Part shown: positions 1-5,817 of the stretch, piece after piece
How the letters are laid out: each line of letters starts with the position of its first letter
How positions within the stretch are numbered: position 1 is the stretch's first letter
DNA from: Holophaga sp.
Lineage (GTDB): Bacteria > Acidobacteriota > Holophagae > Holophagales > Holophagaceae
Assembly: GCA_030691225.1 (NCBI GenBank)
Contig: JAUYES010000347.1
Coordinates: 1-5,961 of the forward strand
Direction: 5' to 3'
DNA: 5,961 nt
Made by a program: the position numbers and the translations under genes
The notes under the pieces: model-generated
Seen by the model: only the letters and a program-made list of their open reading frames with translations
Database searches by the model: none
What the model was told of the DNA's origin: nothing

Positions 1-1
1 G

Positions 2-298
2 GGTCGCCGTTTGGGCGCCGCCGAGGCCAAGGCATGTGGTCTGGTGCACACGCTTGTTTCGCCCGGATCCACACTGGAAAAATCGATAGAGGAACAAACG
101 ATCGAGTTGCTCCAGGCAGGCCCCGAGGCCGCTCGGCGCACCAAGGCGCTGCTCCTGAAGGCGGCGCCACTGCCAGACTCTGATTGGATGGAATACACGG
201 CCCGGGCCATCGCTGAGACTCGCAGCACCGAGGAAGCCCAAGCTGGGCTGCGATCCTTTTTTGCAAAGACCCCCGCGCCCTGGATCGTGACGCCATGA
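2..298 (+). CDS. Enoyl-CoA hydratase/isomerase family protein, C-terminal part (5' end outside window)
   Basis: The reading frame is open from the left edge and ends in TGA at 296-298, giving about 98 residues. It begins GRRLGAAEAKACGLVHTLV, the typical crotonase stretch after the second active-site region (G-R-x-x-x-A-x-E-A-x-x-x-G-L-V). A helical tail follows and ends in the family signature with S-x-E-A-x-x-G-L-x-x-F-F (residues STEEAQAGLRSFF) and a Pro-Trp near the end. The oxyanion-hole and catalytic glutamate regions lie upstream of the window, so the exact reaction cannot be read. Its stop overlaps the start of the downstream carboxylase subunit by ATGA, so the two are almost certainly co-translated. 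By analogy with liuC-liuD operons, a methylglutaconyl-CoA hydratase (leucine degradation) is the favoured role, but this is inference from context. A GTG, ATG or TTG inside this stretch is not a credible start because homology extends to the window edge. Confidence 0.88.
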   Translation, partial: GRRLGAAEAKACGLVHTLVSPGSTLEKSIEEQTIELLQAGPEAARRTKALLLKAAPLPDSDWMEYTARAIAETRSTEEAQAGLRSFFAKTPAPWIVTP

Positions 299-2217
299 CC
301 CGCCTAGTGATTGCGAATCGAGGAGAAATCGCCCGGCGCATTCTGCGGGCCGCTCGGGAACGAGGTCTTCAGATCGCCGTGATTTCCACGGTCGAAGATA
401 TTGACGCTCCCGTGCGCCGCGAGGCCGATGCGGTGCTGGAGGTTTCCAGCTTTTTGGCCATGGAGGAAATTGTGGCAGTGGCGCAAGGTTGGGGCGCGAC
501 TCTGCTCCATCCGGGCTATGGATTCCTCTCTGAAAATGCCGATTTCGCGCGGGCCGTGGAGGCTGCGGGCATCGCCTTTGTGGGCCCCACCTCCGAAAAC
601 ATGGTGGCTTTGGGCGGCAAAGAATCCGCCAAGGCCTTTGCCCGTTTGTGTGGCGTTCCCACTTTGGATGCGCTGCTTTCCAATGAACTAGCCTACCTGG
701 CCCCCGAAGATTGGGCCGCCGAGTTGGAGGCCCGGGGCATCGTGGCACCCTTTCTGGTGAAGGCCAGCGGTGGCGGTGGCGGCCGGGGTATGCGCGTGGT
801 GGGCCGACTTCAAGATTTACCCGAGGCCGTGCGGCGAGCCTCTGAGGAAGCCCTGGCGAGCTTCAGCGATGGCACCGTGTTTATCGAACGCTATTTGATC
901 GCTCCCCGGCATGTGGAAATTCAGGTGTTTGGCGATGGGCGGGGCGGCGGTGTTTTTCTGGGCGAACGCGAATGCTCGTTGCAGCGCCGCCACCAGAAAG
1001 TTTTGGAAGAAGCACCCAGCTCCGTGGTGGATGCCACGCTGCGCGAAGTCATGGGGCGCGCGGCTTTGGCCCTGGTGTGGGCAACCCATTATCGTGGCGC
1101 GGGTACCGTCGAATTTCTGTTGGACGACGAAGGGCGCTTCTTCTTCCTGGAAATGAATACCAGGCTGCAAGTGGAGCACCCGGTTACCGAGCAGGTCTAT
1201 GGTGTGGATTTGGTCCAGGCCCAACTGGATTTGGCCGCAGGACGCTGGCCCGAGGCCATGGGCGATCCAACGCAGTTCGCGGTGCCCCGCCCACATGGCG
1301 TCGCGTTGGAGGCGCGGGTGTTGGCCGAGGATCCGCGCCAGGGCTTTTTCCCGACGCCGGGTCCGCTTCGGATCTATCGAGAGCCCAAGGGCGAGCATAT
1401 TCGGGTGGACTCCGGGGTGGTTCAGAGCGGCCGTGTGAACGACCGCTTCGATTCTCTGATTGCCAAGGTCATCGTCTGGGGCGAGAACCGTGCGCAGGCC
1501 TGGGCGCGTCTTTCCGAAGCCCTAGAAGCCTTCGTGATCCTGGGCTGCACCACGAACTTGCCCTTTCTGCAGGCCCTTAGTCGCCATCCCGATGTGCGCG
1601 GCGGTTGCGTTTCCACGGATTGGATCGCTGCTCACCTCGCTGAACTCAACGCTCCGCTTCTGCCGGAGGCCTTGGATACTTTCCTGAAAGGAGATGCGTT
1701 TCATCGGGCTCTCGATGAAACCCTTCGAGGCCTGGGCCAGCCGAAACACGGCCCAGCCGCGCGCTTCGCGGCGCTAAGCCATTCGGAATTGCAGGTGGGT
1801 GGCCCGTGCTCCACTGCGCCATTTCGCGTGAGCATGGGGGTGGAGCTCGGCGAATTTTTCTTCCAGCATCCCGTGCTCGCCCCCACGGCATTGAGGGGTT
1901 GGGCCTGCCGGTTGCCAGAAGGTGGCCTGCATTTCTCCATGGATGGCGAAACCCTACGACTGGCCGCCCTAGAGGCGAAGCATCGCCAGGCGGAAGCCGA
2001 TTCCGATGGTCTGGTGCGAGCTCCCATGGCGGGCAAGGTGGTGGAGATCTGCGTGGCGGTCGGCGATGTCGTAGAAGAATCGCAGATCCTTTTTATTCTG
2101 GAATCCATGAAGATGCAGATGGAAGTGCGCGCCCCCAAAGGGGGCCGTGTCGTTGCCATCCGAGTGCTACCCGACCAAATCCTGCCGGGCCCTGAGGTGA
2201 TGGCAGAAATGGAATGA
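295..2217 (+). CDS. mccA: Acyl-CoA carboxylase biotin-containing (alpha) subunit, probably methylcrotonyl-CoA carboxylase
   Basis: This 640-aa protein carries out the ATP- and bicarbonate-dependent carboxylation of its own biotin; a separate beta subunit would then transfer the carboxyl to an acyl-CoA. The biotin carboxylase N-domain starts at residue 3 (LVIANRGEIARRI) and includes HPGYGFLSENADF. The ATP-grasp domain shows K109, K156 followed by the glycine loop SGGGGGRGMR (158-167), C227 and K235 in ERECSLQRRHQK, E273, and EMNTRLQVEHPVTE (E286, N288, R290, Q292, E294). The biotin carboxylase C-domain has R341 and FDSLIAKVIVWGENR. After a poorly conserved linker, a BCCP domain carries ESMKM with the biotin lysine at K606, 35 residues before the end, as usual. 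The ATG at 295 lies inside the upstream gene's stop (ATGA), so translation is probably coupled. Size and the neighbouring crotonase fit LiuD/MccA. Propionyl- or geranyl-CoA carboxylase alpha subunits have the same layout, so the substrate is inferred. Residues 121-150 are atypical. Confidence 0.92.
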   Translation: MTRLVIANRGEIARRILRAARERGLQIAVISTVEDIDAPVRREADAVLEVSSFLAMEEIVAVAQGWGATLLHPGYGFLSENADFARAVEAAGIAFVGPTSENMVALGGKESAKAFARLCGVPTLDALLSNELAYLAPEDWAAELEARGIVAPFLVKASGGGGGRGMRVVGRLQDLPEAVRRASEEALASFSDGTVFIERYLIAPRHVEIQVFGDGRGGGVFLGERECSLQRRHQKVLEEAPSSVVDATLREVMGRAALALVWATHYRGAGTVEFLLDDEGRFFFLEMNTRLQVEHPVTEQVYGVDLVQAQLDLAAGRWPEAMGDPTQFAVPRPHGVALEARVLAEDPRQGFFPTPGPLRIYREPKGEHIRVDSGVVQSGRVNDRFDSLIAKVIVWGENRAQAWARLSEALEAFVILGCTTNLPFLQALSRHPDVRGGCVSTDWIAAHLAELNAPLLPEALDTFLKGDAFHRALDETLRGLGQPKHGPAARFAALSHSELQVGGPCSTAPFRVSMGVELGEFFFQHPVLAPTALRGWACRLPEGGLHFSMDGETLRLAALEAKHRQAEADSDGLVRAPMAGKVVEICVAVGDVVEESQILFILESMKMQMEVRAPKGGRVVAIRVLPDQILPGPEVMAEME

Positions 2218-2227
2218 ATCTACGCGA
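2218..2227. other. 10-bp convergent junction between mccA and hmgA
   Basis: Only ten bases separate the stop of the carboxylase gene (TGA 2215-2217) and the stop of hmgA (TAA, read on the minus strand at 2230-2228). There is no room for an intrinsic terminator, and I see no hairpin with a T-tract at the junction. Transcripts from each side must therefore end inside, or read through into, the opposite gene. Confidence 0.8.
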
Positions 2228-3436
2228 TTACTTCCAGCTCGCCCAGTAATTCGCATTCTCCACCAACCCCGCTGCGGGGGTAGCGCGCAGTGGGCGGAAG
2301 GTATCCACCATCACCGCCACTTCGTCGGTGCGGTCCTTGGTGCGGCTGGCGGGAATGGCCTTGGGGTGGGGCCCGTGATGGATGCCCTGGGGATGCCAGG
2401 TGAGCATGCCGGGGCCGATGCCTTCTCGCGAAAAGAAGTGACCGTCGCTGTAGAACAGCACCTCGTCGTAGTCGATGTTGGCGTGATAGAAGGGCACGCG
2501 CATAGCGCCTTCCTCTTCCTCGAAGGGGCGGGGCAGAAAGGAACACACCACGAAGTTGTGGGCCATGAAAGTGCTGTGGGCGCTGGGGGGCAGGTGGTAG
2601 CGGGCGCTGAGGATGGGGCGAATATCTTTCACATTGATGCGCCACACCGTGAGATCCCCCTTCCAGCCGACGACATCCAGTGGGTTGAAGGGGTAGAAGA
2701 CCTTGGTGATTTCATTTTCGCGCTTGATGTGAACGGCCCACTCACGGGGCCCGTCCTGGGCCCCGCCCTTCGGGCCCACCTTCGGTGGGTGGCCCTCGGC
2801 TCCTGCCTCGGGCTCTTCAATAATTGGGGCGAGTTCGGGAGTATCGATCATGGCTGGGTCGAAGAGCGCGTTGGGCCCCAACTGGTTGCGGTCGGGAATG
2901 GTGATTTCACCCGCGCTTTCGATGAGCAGGTACCGCTGTTCGCCTTCTGCCGGGAGGAATCGGTAGGTGGTGCCACGGGGAAGCATCAGGTAATCGCCCT
3001 TGGCGTAATTCAAGTTCCCGAACACCGTCTCCAGGCAGCCACCGCCCGCGTGGATGTAATACAGATCATCGCCGTCGGCATTGCGGTAGAAGAAATCCAT
3101 GGTTTCCGGAGCGACCCAGTGCAGGGCCACATCATCGTTATAGAGAAAACAGATGGGCGCGAAAGCAGGCTCCACGCTGCCAAACATGGAAACGTGAATG
3201 GCGTTGGAATCACTCGATTCCAGGCGATTCAGGTCATAGCTGTGGGGGCGCAGAGGGCCCTCGATGCGAGTCCAGGCCGTGACCGGGTGCTTTCGGTAGA
3301 GGTGGGTGGTCTTGCCGAAAAAGCCGTTCCGAGCGAACTCTTCCTCGAAGGTGCCTTCGGGCAGATCCACATGGGCCTGGCGGGTGATGGTGCCTTGGCG
3401 CAAGGGGAACAAAGGGGTTTCATTGGAAAGGCGCAT
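2228..3436 (-). CDS. hmgA: Homogentisate 1,2-dioxygenase
   Basis: This 402-aa Fe(II) dioxygenase opens the ring of homogentisate to maleylacetoacetate in tyrosine/phenylalanine catabolism; it is cytosolic. The N-terminal part has the family stretches GFFGKTTHLYRKHP (38-51), LHWVAPETMDFFYRNADGDDLYYIHAGGG (start 105) and YLMLPRGTTYRF (149-160), a cupin-like fold. The C-terminal part has the metal site: H318 (FYH), E325 (DYDEV) and H354 (HHGPHP), matching His335, Glu341 and His371 of the human enzyme. H281 is the likely counterpart of the human catalytic base His292, with H287 a less likely choice. It is shorter than the roughly 430-445-aa proteobacterial/eukaryotic enzymes and belongs to a short bacterial type. 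A Gly/Pro-rich linker (about 207-232) separates the two halves and is encoded by a palindromic stretch. The ATG start is supported by GGAGA four bases upstream. It is divergent from hpd, which makes its substrate, and convergent with mccA. Identification is secure; fumarylacetoacetase and maleylacetoacetate isomerase are not in the window. Confidence 0.96.
   Translation of the reverse strand: MRLSNETPLFPLRQGTITRQAHVDLPEGTFEEEFARNGFFGKTTHLYRKHPVTAWTRIEGPLRPHSYDLNRLESSDSNAIHVSMFGSVEPAFAPICFLYNDDVALHWVAPETMDFFYRNADGDDLYYIHAGGGCLETVFGNLNYAKGDYLMLPRGTTYRFLPAEGEQRYLLIESAGEITIPDRNQLGPNALFDPAMIDTPELAPIIEEPEAGAEGHPPKVGPKGGAQDGPREWAVHIKRENEITKVFYPFNPLDVVGWKGDLTVWRINVKDIRPILSARYHLPPSAHSTFMAHNFVVCSFLPRPFEEEEGAMRVPFYHANIDYDEVLFYSDGHFFSREGIGPGMLTWHPQGIHHGPHPKAIPASRTKDRTDEVAVMVDTFRPLRATPAAGLVENANYWASWK
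2746..2789. repeat. Three back-to-back palindromes inside the hmgA linker
   Basis: Reading the + strand, three perfect inverted repeats follow one another with almost no gap: 2746-2764 (7-bp arms GGGGCCC/GGGCCCC, 5-base loop), 2765-2775 (GCCC-TTC-GGGC) and 2775-2789 (CCCACC-TTC-GGTGGG). The last two share the same TTC loop (GAA in the mRNA). They encode the low-complexity residues 216-231 of HmgA (HPPKVGPKGGAQDGPR), a linker outside the conserved parts. They could fold in the mRNA, or be the relic of a small palindromic insertion. Simple GC-rich codon use for Gly/Pro may also explain part of it. Confidence 0.6.
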
Positions 3437-3440
3437 GAAG

Positions 3441-3445
3441 TCTCC
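3441..3445 (-). promoter_or_regulatory. Ribosome binding site of hmgA
   Basis: On the minus strand GGAGA lies four bases before the ATG at 3436, fixing that start. The site is part of the outermost copy of the repeated motif in the hmgA-hpd spacer, so a protein bound there would cover the start region of hmgA. Confidence 0.75.
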
Positions 3446-3459
3446 GGTGGTCCAAATTT

Positions 3460-3499
3460 CTTGGATGCCGGTACGCGGGCTGGGTCTCCGGCATCCAAG
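3460..3499. repeat. Perfect 12-bp inverted repeat with 16-base spacer
   Basis: The arms CTTGGATGCCGG and CCGGCATCCAAG are exact reverse complements. The pairing stops at a T:T mismatch on the inside and a T:G pair on the outside. The arm centres are 28 bp apart. A T-rich stretch (TTGTTTTT) begins about nine bases after the right arm on the + strand, too far for a standard intrinsic terminator, so I read the repeat as an operator or cruciform rather than a terminator. Confidence 0.85.
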
Positions 3500-3519
3500 G
3501 TCGAAACTTGTTTTTCCCT

Positions 3520-3523
3520 GGAG
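3520..3523 (+). promoter_or_regulatory. Ribosome binding site that sets the GTG start of hpd
   Basis: GGAG is followed five bases later by GTG at 3529. This favours GTG over the in-frame TTG at 3508, which has no Shine-Dalgarno sequence and would add seven residues unlike the family. Confidence 0.75.
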
Positions 3524-3528
3524 TCGTC

Positions 3529-4638
3529 GTGTCCGATCCTACTTTTGCCGTCAAGGCTCCCCTCCAAACCAAGACCGCCACCAATCCTTTAGGCCTCGAA
3601 GGTATTGATCATTTCCAAATGACCGGCTCCATCGCCCGGCTGGAGGATCTCTATCGCCGATTAGGCTTTGCGCGAGTGGCCAGCGGGTCGGGGGCTTGGG
3701 GCAGGGTCATCCATTTGCAGCAGCAGCGCATGGATATCCTGATCTTTGAGGCGGATGAAAGCCATCCCGCGGGGCGCTATTTCGCCGCCCATGGAGAGGG
3801 TGTTTGCGCCCTCAACTTTGCCGTGAAGGATCTGGACAGCGCCTTGGCCGAAGCCCGCAGTCGGGGTGCGGCGGTCACCTTGGAGCCGGAAACTCATCAA
3901 CTGGGCGCAGGGGTCCTGCGTTTTGCGGCCATTCAAGGGGTGGGCGAAGTCTGGAACTACCTCATTGAGCGCCAGGGTGAGTCGGATGCCTTTTGGCCGG
4001 GTCTGAATCCCGACCCGGCGCCCGCGCTTTGTGAACCAGGGCTCGTGCGGGTGGATCACCTCACCAATAACGTCGGTCCCGGTGAAATGGAAGCCCTTGT
4101 GGCTTTTTATGAGCGGGTCTATGGTTTCGTGGTCACTCGGGAATTCCATATTCGCGGCGCTCTGGGCACAGGGCTGGATTCCAAGGTGGTGCAGAGTGCG
4201 GACAACCGCATCATCATCCCCATCAACCAGCCCACGGACGAAAAAAGCCAAATTCAGGAATACATCAAGCGCCATAAAGGGCAGGGCGTGCAGCACATCG
4301 CCATGTCCACCAACGATACCTTTCACACCCTTCGCACGCTTAAGGAGCAGGGGTTCCGCTTTCTCCAGGTGCCCGATACCTATTACGAACTGCTGCCCGG
4401 GCGCATTGGCGCCGGGGGCTATACAGTGACCGAATCCCTGGAAACGGCCCGTGAGTTGGGTGTGCAGATCGATGGCGATACCAGCGGCTACCTGTTACAG
4501 CTCTTCACCGAGGATCAGATCGGGCCGTTGTTCTTCGAAATCATCCAGCGGCGCGGCAACATGGGCTTCGGTGAAGGCAACTTCAAGGCCTTGTTCGATA
4601 GCATCGAACTGGATCAGAAGAAGCGGGGAACGCTGTAA
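3529..4638 (+). CDS. hpd: 4-hydroxyphenylpyruvate dioxygenase
   Basis: This 369-aa Fe(II) enzyme converts 4-hydroxyphenylpyruvate to homogentisate, the step just before the divergently encoded HmgA. It has two vicinal-oxygen-chelate (glyoxalase-like) domains. The N-terminal one begins LGLEGIDHFQMTGS (residues 22-35) and is non-catalytic. The C-terminal one holds the metal triad H177 (RVDHLTNNV), H256 (GVQHIAMST) and E337 (FFEIIQRRG), with spacing like His161/His240/Glu322 of the Pseudomonas enzyme. The C-terminal helix GFGEGNFKALFDSIE closes the active site and is a strong HPPD signature. The start is GTG at 3529, chosen because GGAG lies five bases upstream. The resulting N-terminus has a roughly 20-residue polar extension before the first domain. 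4-hydroxymandelate synthase is a close relative, but the partner hmgA makes HPPD far more likely. It is convergent with the acyltransferase gene, 27 bp away. Expression is probably set by the repeats in the upstream spacer. Confidence 0.96.
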   Translation: MSDPTFAVKAPLQTKTATNPLGLEGIDHFQMTGSIARLEDLYRRLGFARVASGSGAWGRVIHLQQQRMDILIFEADESHPAGRYFAAHGEGVCALNFAVKDLDSALAEARSRGAAVTLEPETHQLGAGVLRFAAIQGVGEVWNYLIERQGESDAFWPGLNPDPAPALCEPGLVRVDHLTNNVGPGEMEALVAFYERVYGFVVTREFHIRGALGTGLDSKVVQSADNRIIIPINQPTDEKSQIQEYIKRHKGQGVQHIAMSTNDTFHTLRTLKEQGFRFLQVPDTYYELLPGRIGAGGYTVTESLETARELGVQIDGDTSGYLLQLFTEDQIGPLFFEIIQRRGNMGFGEGNFKALFDSIELDQKKRGTL

Positions 4639-4665
4639 ATTTCCCGCCTCGCCGGGCTTGGAACT

Positions 4666-5274
4666 TCAACGCTCGAGTTGGAGCTCGGCCAGGGCCTTCA
4701 TCACTTGATCCGCGCAGGCTTGGTAGCGTTCTCGCCCGGTGAGTTCCGAGGGAATGTCGGAAAAATCTACCGGTGGTCCGGGCACGATGGTGATGCGGCC
4801 TGGATGGGGCAATTTATCGCCGCGCGGCCAACACTCGTAGGCGCCAAAAATGCGTAATGGCACCACGGGCACTTCGCATTTGGCGATGATGAACCCGATG
4901 CCCGCCTCGGCACTCTGGAGAGTGCCATCGGGTGAGCGGGTGCCTTCGGGGAAAATGAGCACCCGGTTGCCGTCCTTCAGAAGGCTCAGAATACGCTTCA
5001 TGCTGGCAAGGTCGCCCTTGCCGCGGTCTACGGGGAGCACCTGGATTCTGGGTAATAGCCAACCTAGAAAGCCTTTGAAAAGGGATTTTCGCGCTAGGTA
5101 ATAGATGGGATTCCGAAAGGAAGCCCCAAGCATGGAGGGGTCCAAGTAGCTCACGTGGTTGGCCACGATTAGCGCGCCGCCGCTTTCAGGAATGCGCTCC
5201 TGGTGCGGCGTGTGATGCCGGAAGAAGATGAAACCGACGATGCGGGCGAGGGTATGGGCAATCCAATAGATCAT
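4666..5274 (-). CDS. plsC: 1-acyl-sn-glycerol-3-phosphate acyltransferase (PlsC family)
   Basis: A 202-aa member of the LPLAT/PlsC family that transfers a fatty acyl group to lysophosphatidic acid, giving phosphatidic acid for membrane lipids. The hydrophobic N-terminus (MIYWIAHTLARIVGFIFF) probably anchors it in or on the inner membrane. Motif I is NHVSYLDP with catalytic H40 and D45. Block II is LPVDRGKGD. Motif III is FPEGTRS (108-114). Block IV is VPVVPLRIFGAYE. The frame is limited upstream by a stop directly before a TTG at 5283, so the start is TTG 5283 or ATG 5274. I chose the ATG because its MIYW beginning resembles relatives; neither has a good Shine-Dalgarno sequence, so translation may depend on the gene upstream. 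It lies 37 bp behind the CoA-binding protein gene in the same direction, a likely operon. Its stop (TGA, 4668-4666) faces the end of hpd. Some family members act on other lyso-lipids, so the acceptor is inferred. Confidence 0.93.
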   Translation of the reverse strand: MIYWIAHTLARIVGFIFFRHHTPHQERIPESGGALIVANHVSYLDPSMLGASFRNPIYYLARKSLFKGFLGWLLPRIQVLPVDRGKGDLASMKRILSLLKDGNRVLIFPEGTRSPDGTLQSAEAGIGFIIAKCEVPVVPLRIFGAYECWPRGDKLPHPGRITIVPGPPVDFSDIPSELTGRERYQACADQVMKALAELQLER

Positions 5275-5311
5275 GGGGCGCAATCAGAAAGGCTGTTTGT
5301 TAGGGGTGATG

Positions 5312-5725
5312 TTAATGGGATTCCCGGTAGCCCAGCACCACCAGCAGGCAGGGGCCGTTGGCGATGACCTTCAGGCCTGCCGCTTCGGCGGCGCGGATGG
5401 CTTCGGGGTGCTCGGCTCCTGGCTGCATCCAGATGGCTTTCACTCCGGCCCGGATGGCTTCTTGCACCACCGATTCTGTGATCTTGGGCGGTGTAATGAC
5501 CGAAATGCCCACTACCTTTTTCGGTAGGGCTTCCAGCGAGGAATAAGCCTTGAGGCCCTCGATTTCAGTTGCCCTAGGATTGATGGGGAAGACTTCCAGC
5601 CCATGCTGCTGGTAGCACCGCAGGACCTTGTTTCCATACTTCTCGCGATCAGAACTGGCGCCGACCACGGCAAAAGGGCCATTTTGGAGGAAGGTTTGGA
5701 TGCTGGAATCGAGGGGTGAGGACAT
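5312..5725 (-). CDS. CoA-binding domain protein (YccU-like)
   Basis: A 137-aa protein made of one Rossmann-type CoA-binding domain (CoA_binding_2 family, like E. coli YccU). The nucleotide loop is FAVVGASSDREKYGNKV (18-34). The next strand ends in VFPINPR (45-51). SVITPPKITESVVQEAI (75-91) and AIWMQPGAEHPEAI (97-110) are the conserved central part. A conserved Cys sits in ANGPCLLV (C126). The domain resembles the CoA-binding domain of succinyl-CoA synthetase alpha, but the catalytic parts are absent. The precise role of the family is not established; CoA or acyl-CoA binding is predicted from homology. The ATG at 5725 is chosen because AGGAG lies five bases upstream. An in-frame ATG at 5743 and a longer frame running to 5950 lack support, because the added sequence is Pro/Arg-rich and unlike the family. 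It is the first gene of a probable operon with plsC, where binding of CoA thioesters would make sense, but the link is speculative. Confidence 0.9.
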   Translation of the reverse strand: MSSPLDSSIQTFLQNGPFAVVGASSDREKYGNKVLRCYQQHGLEVFPINPRATEIEGLKAYSSLEALPKKVVGISVITPPKITESVVQEAIRAGVKAIWMQPGAEHPEAIRAAEAAGLKVIANGPCLLVVLGYRESH

Positions 5726-5730
5726 GGGCG

Positions 5731-5735
5731 CTCCT
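5731..5735 (-). promoter_or_regulatory. Ribosome binding site of the CoA-binding protein gene
   Basis: AGGAG on the minus strand, five bases before the ATG at 5725. It decides this start over the in-frame ATG at 5743 and the longer upstream frame. Confidence 0.75.
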
Positions 5736-5807
5736 GCGGGCATCCAGAATACCTGCTGTCGGCCCTCCGGTTTCCGTTGACCCCATTTTTCCGCGATCAT
5801 GGGGGTT

Positions 5808-5811
5808 GGAG
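5808..5811 (+). promoter_or_regulatory. Ribosome binding site of the 3'-truncated membrane protein gene
   Basis: GGAG lies six bases before the ATG at 5818. The nearby ATG at 5799 is in another frame and has no such site. Confidence 0.65.
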
Positions 5812-5817
5812 AACGGC

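Larger units (their letters stand above)
3441..3499. promoter_or_regulatory. Divergent hmgA-hpd control region with three copies of a TTGGA-N2/3-CCGG motif
   Basis: The 92-bp spacer (3437-3528) between hmgA and hpd must hold both promoters. It contains three copies of one motif in alternating orientation. Copy A is TCTCCGGTGGTCCAA at 3441-3455 (+). Copy B is CTTGGATGCCGG at 3460-3471 (the complement of CCGGCATCCAAG). Copy C is TCTCCGGCATCCAA at 3485-3498 (+). B and C form a perfect 12-bp inverted repeat (3460-3471 and 3488-3499) around a 16-base loop. A and B form an imperfect inverted repeat around ATTTC. A and C are near-direct repeats 44 bp apart. This layout fits cooperative operator sites for a transcription factor acting on both genes. 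I could not pick convincing -35/-10 boxes. No regulator gene lies in the window, so the binding protein is unknown. The B/C repeat could instead form a hairpin in either leader mRNA. Confidence 0.65.
5726..5817. promoter_or_regulatory. 92-bp divergent intergenic region
   Basis: This spacer separates the minus-strand CoA-binding protein/plsC pair from the plus-strand small membrane protein gene, so it should hold the promoters of both. A TTGACC at 5777-5782 resembles a -35 box on the + strand, but no good -10 box follows at the right distance. No inverted repeat like the one between hmgA and hpd is visible. The promoter assignment rests on gene layout only. Confidence 0.4.

Noticed and set aside
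3460..3520. Inverted repeat plus T-rich stretch as an intrinsic terminator
   Set aside because: The T-run starts about nine bases or more after the stem and is interrupted, the loop is long, and the site lies between two divergent gene starts where no transcript is expected to end.
3508..3528. TTG at 3508 as start of hpd
   Set aside because: There is no Shine-Dalgarno sequence before it, and its extra codons cover the GGAG that serves the GTG at 3529.
2366..3592. Long open frame (408 codons) on the + strand opposite hmgA
   Set aside because: It is the antisense shadow of a clearly conserved homogentisate dioxygenase gene and runs into the spacer and the hpd start. Its product has no recognisable family motif, and high GC content favours such long antisense frames.
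4639..4665. CCCG-N6-CGGG between hpd and plsC as a bidirectional terminator
   Set aside because: The stem is only four base pairs and no T-tract follows on either strand.
5739..5746. GGCATCCA before the CoA-binding gene as a further copy of the hmgA-hpd motif
   Set aside because: Only eight bases match and the CCGG arm is incomplete. The same octamer also occurs inside the hmgA coding region near 2379-2386, where it simply encodes part of the conserved Gly-Ile-His motif, so chance is enough.
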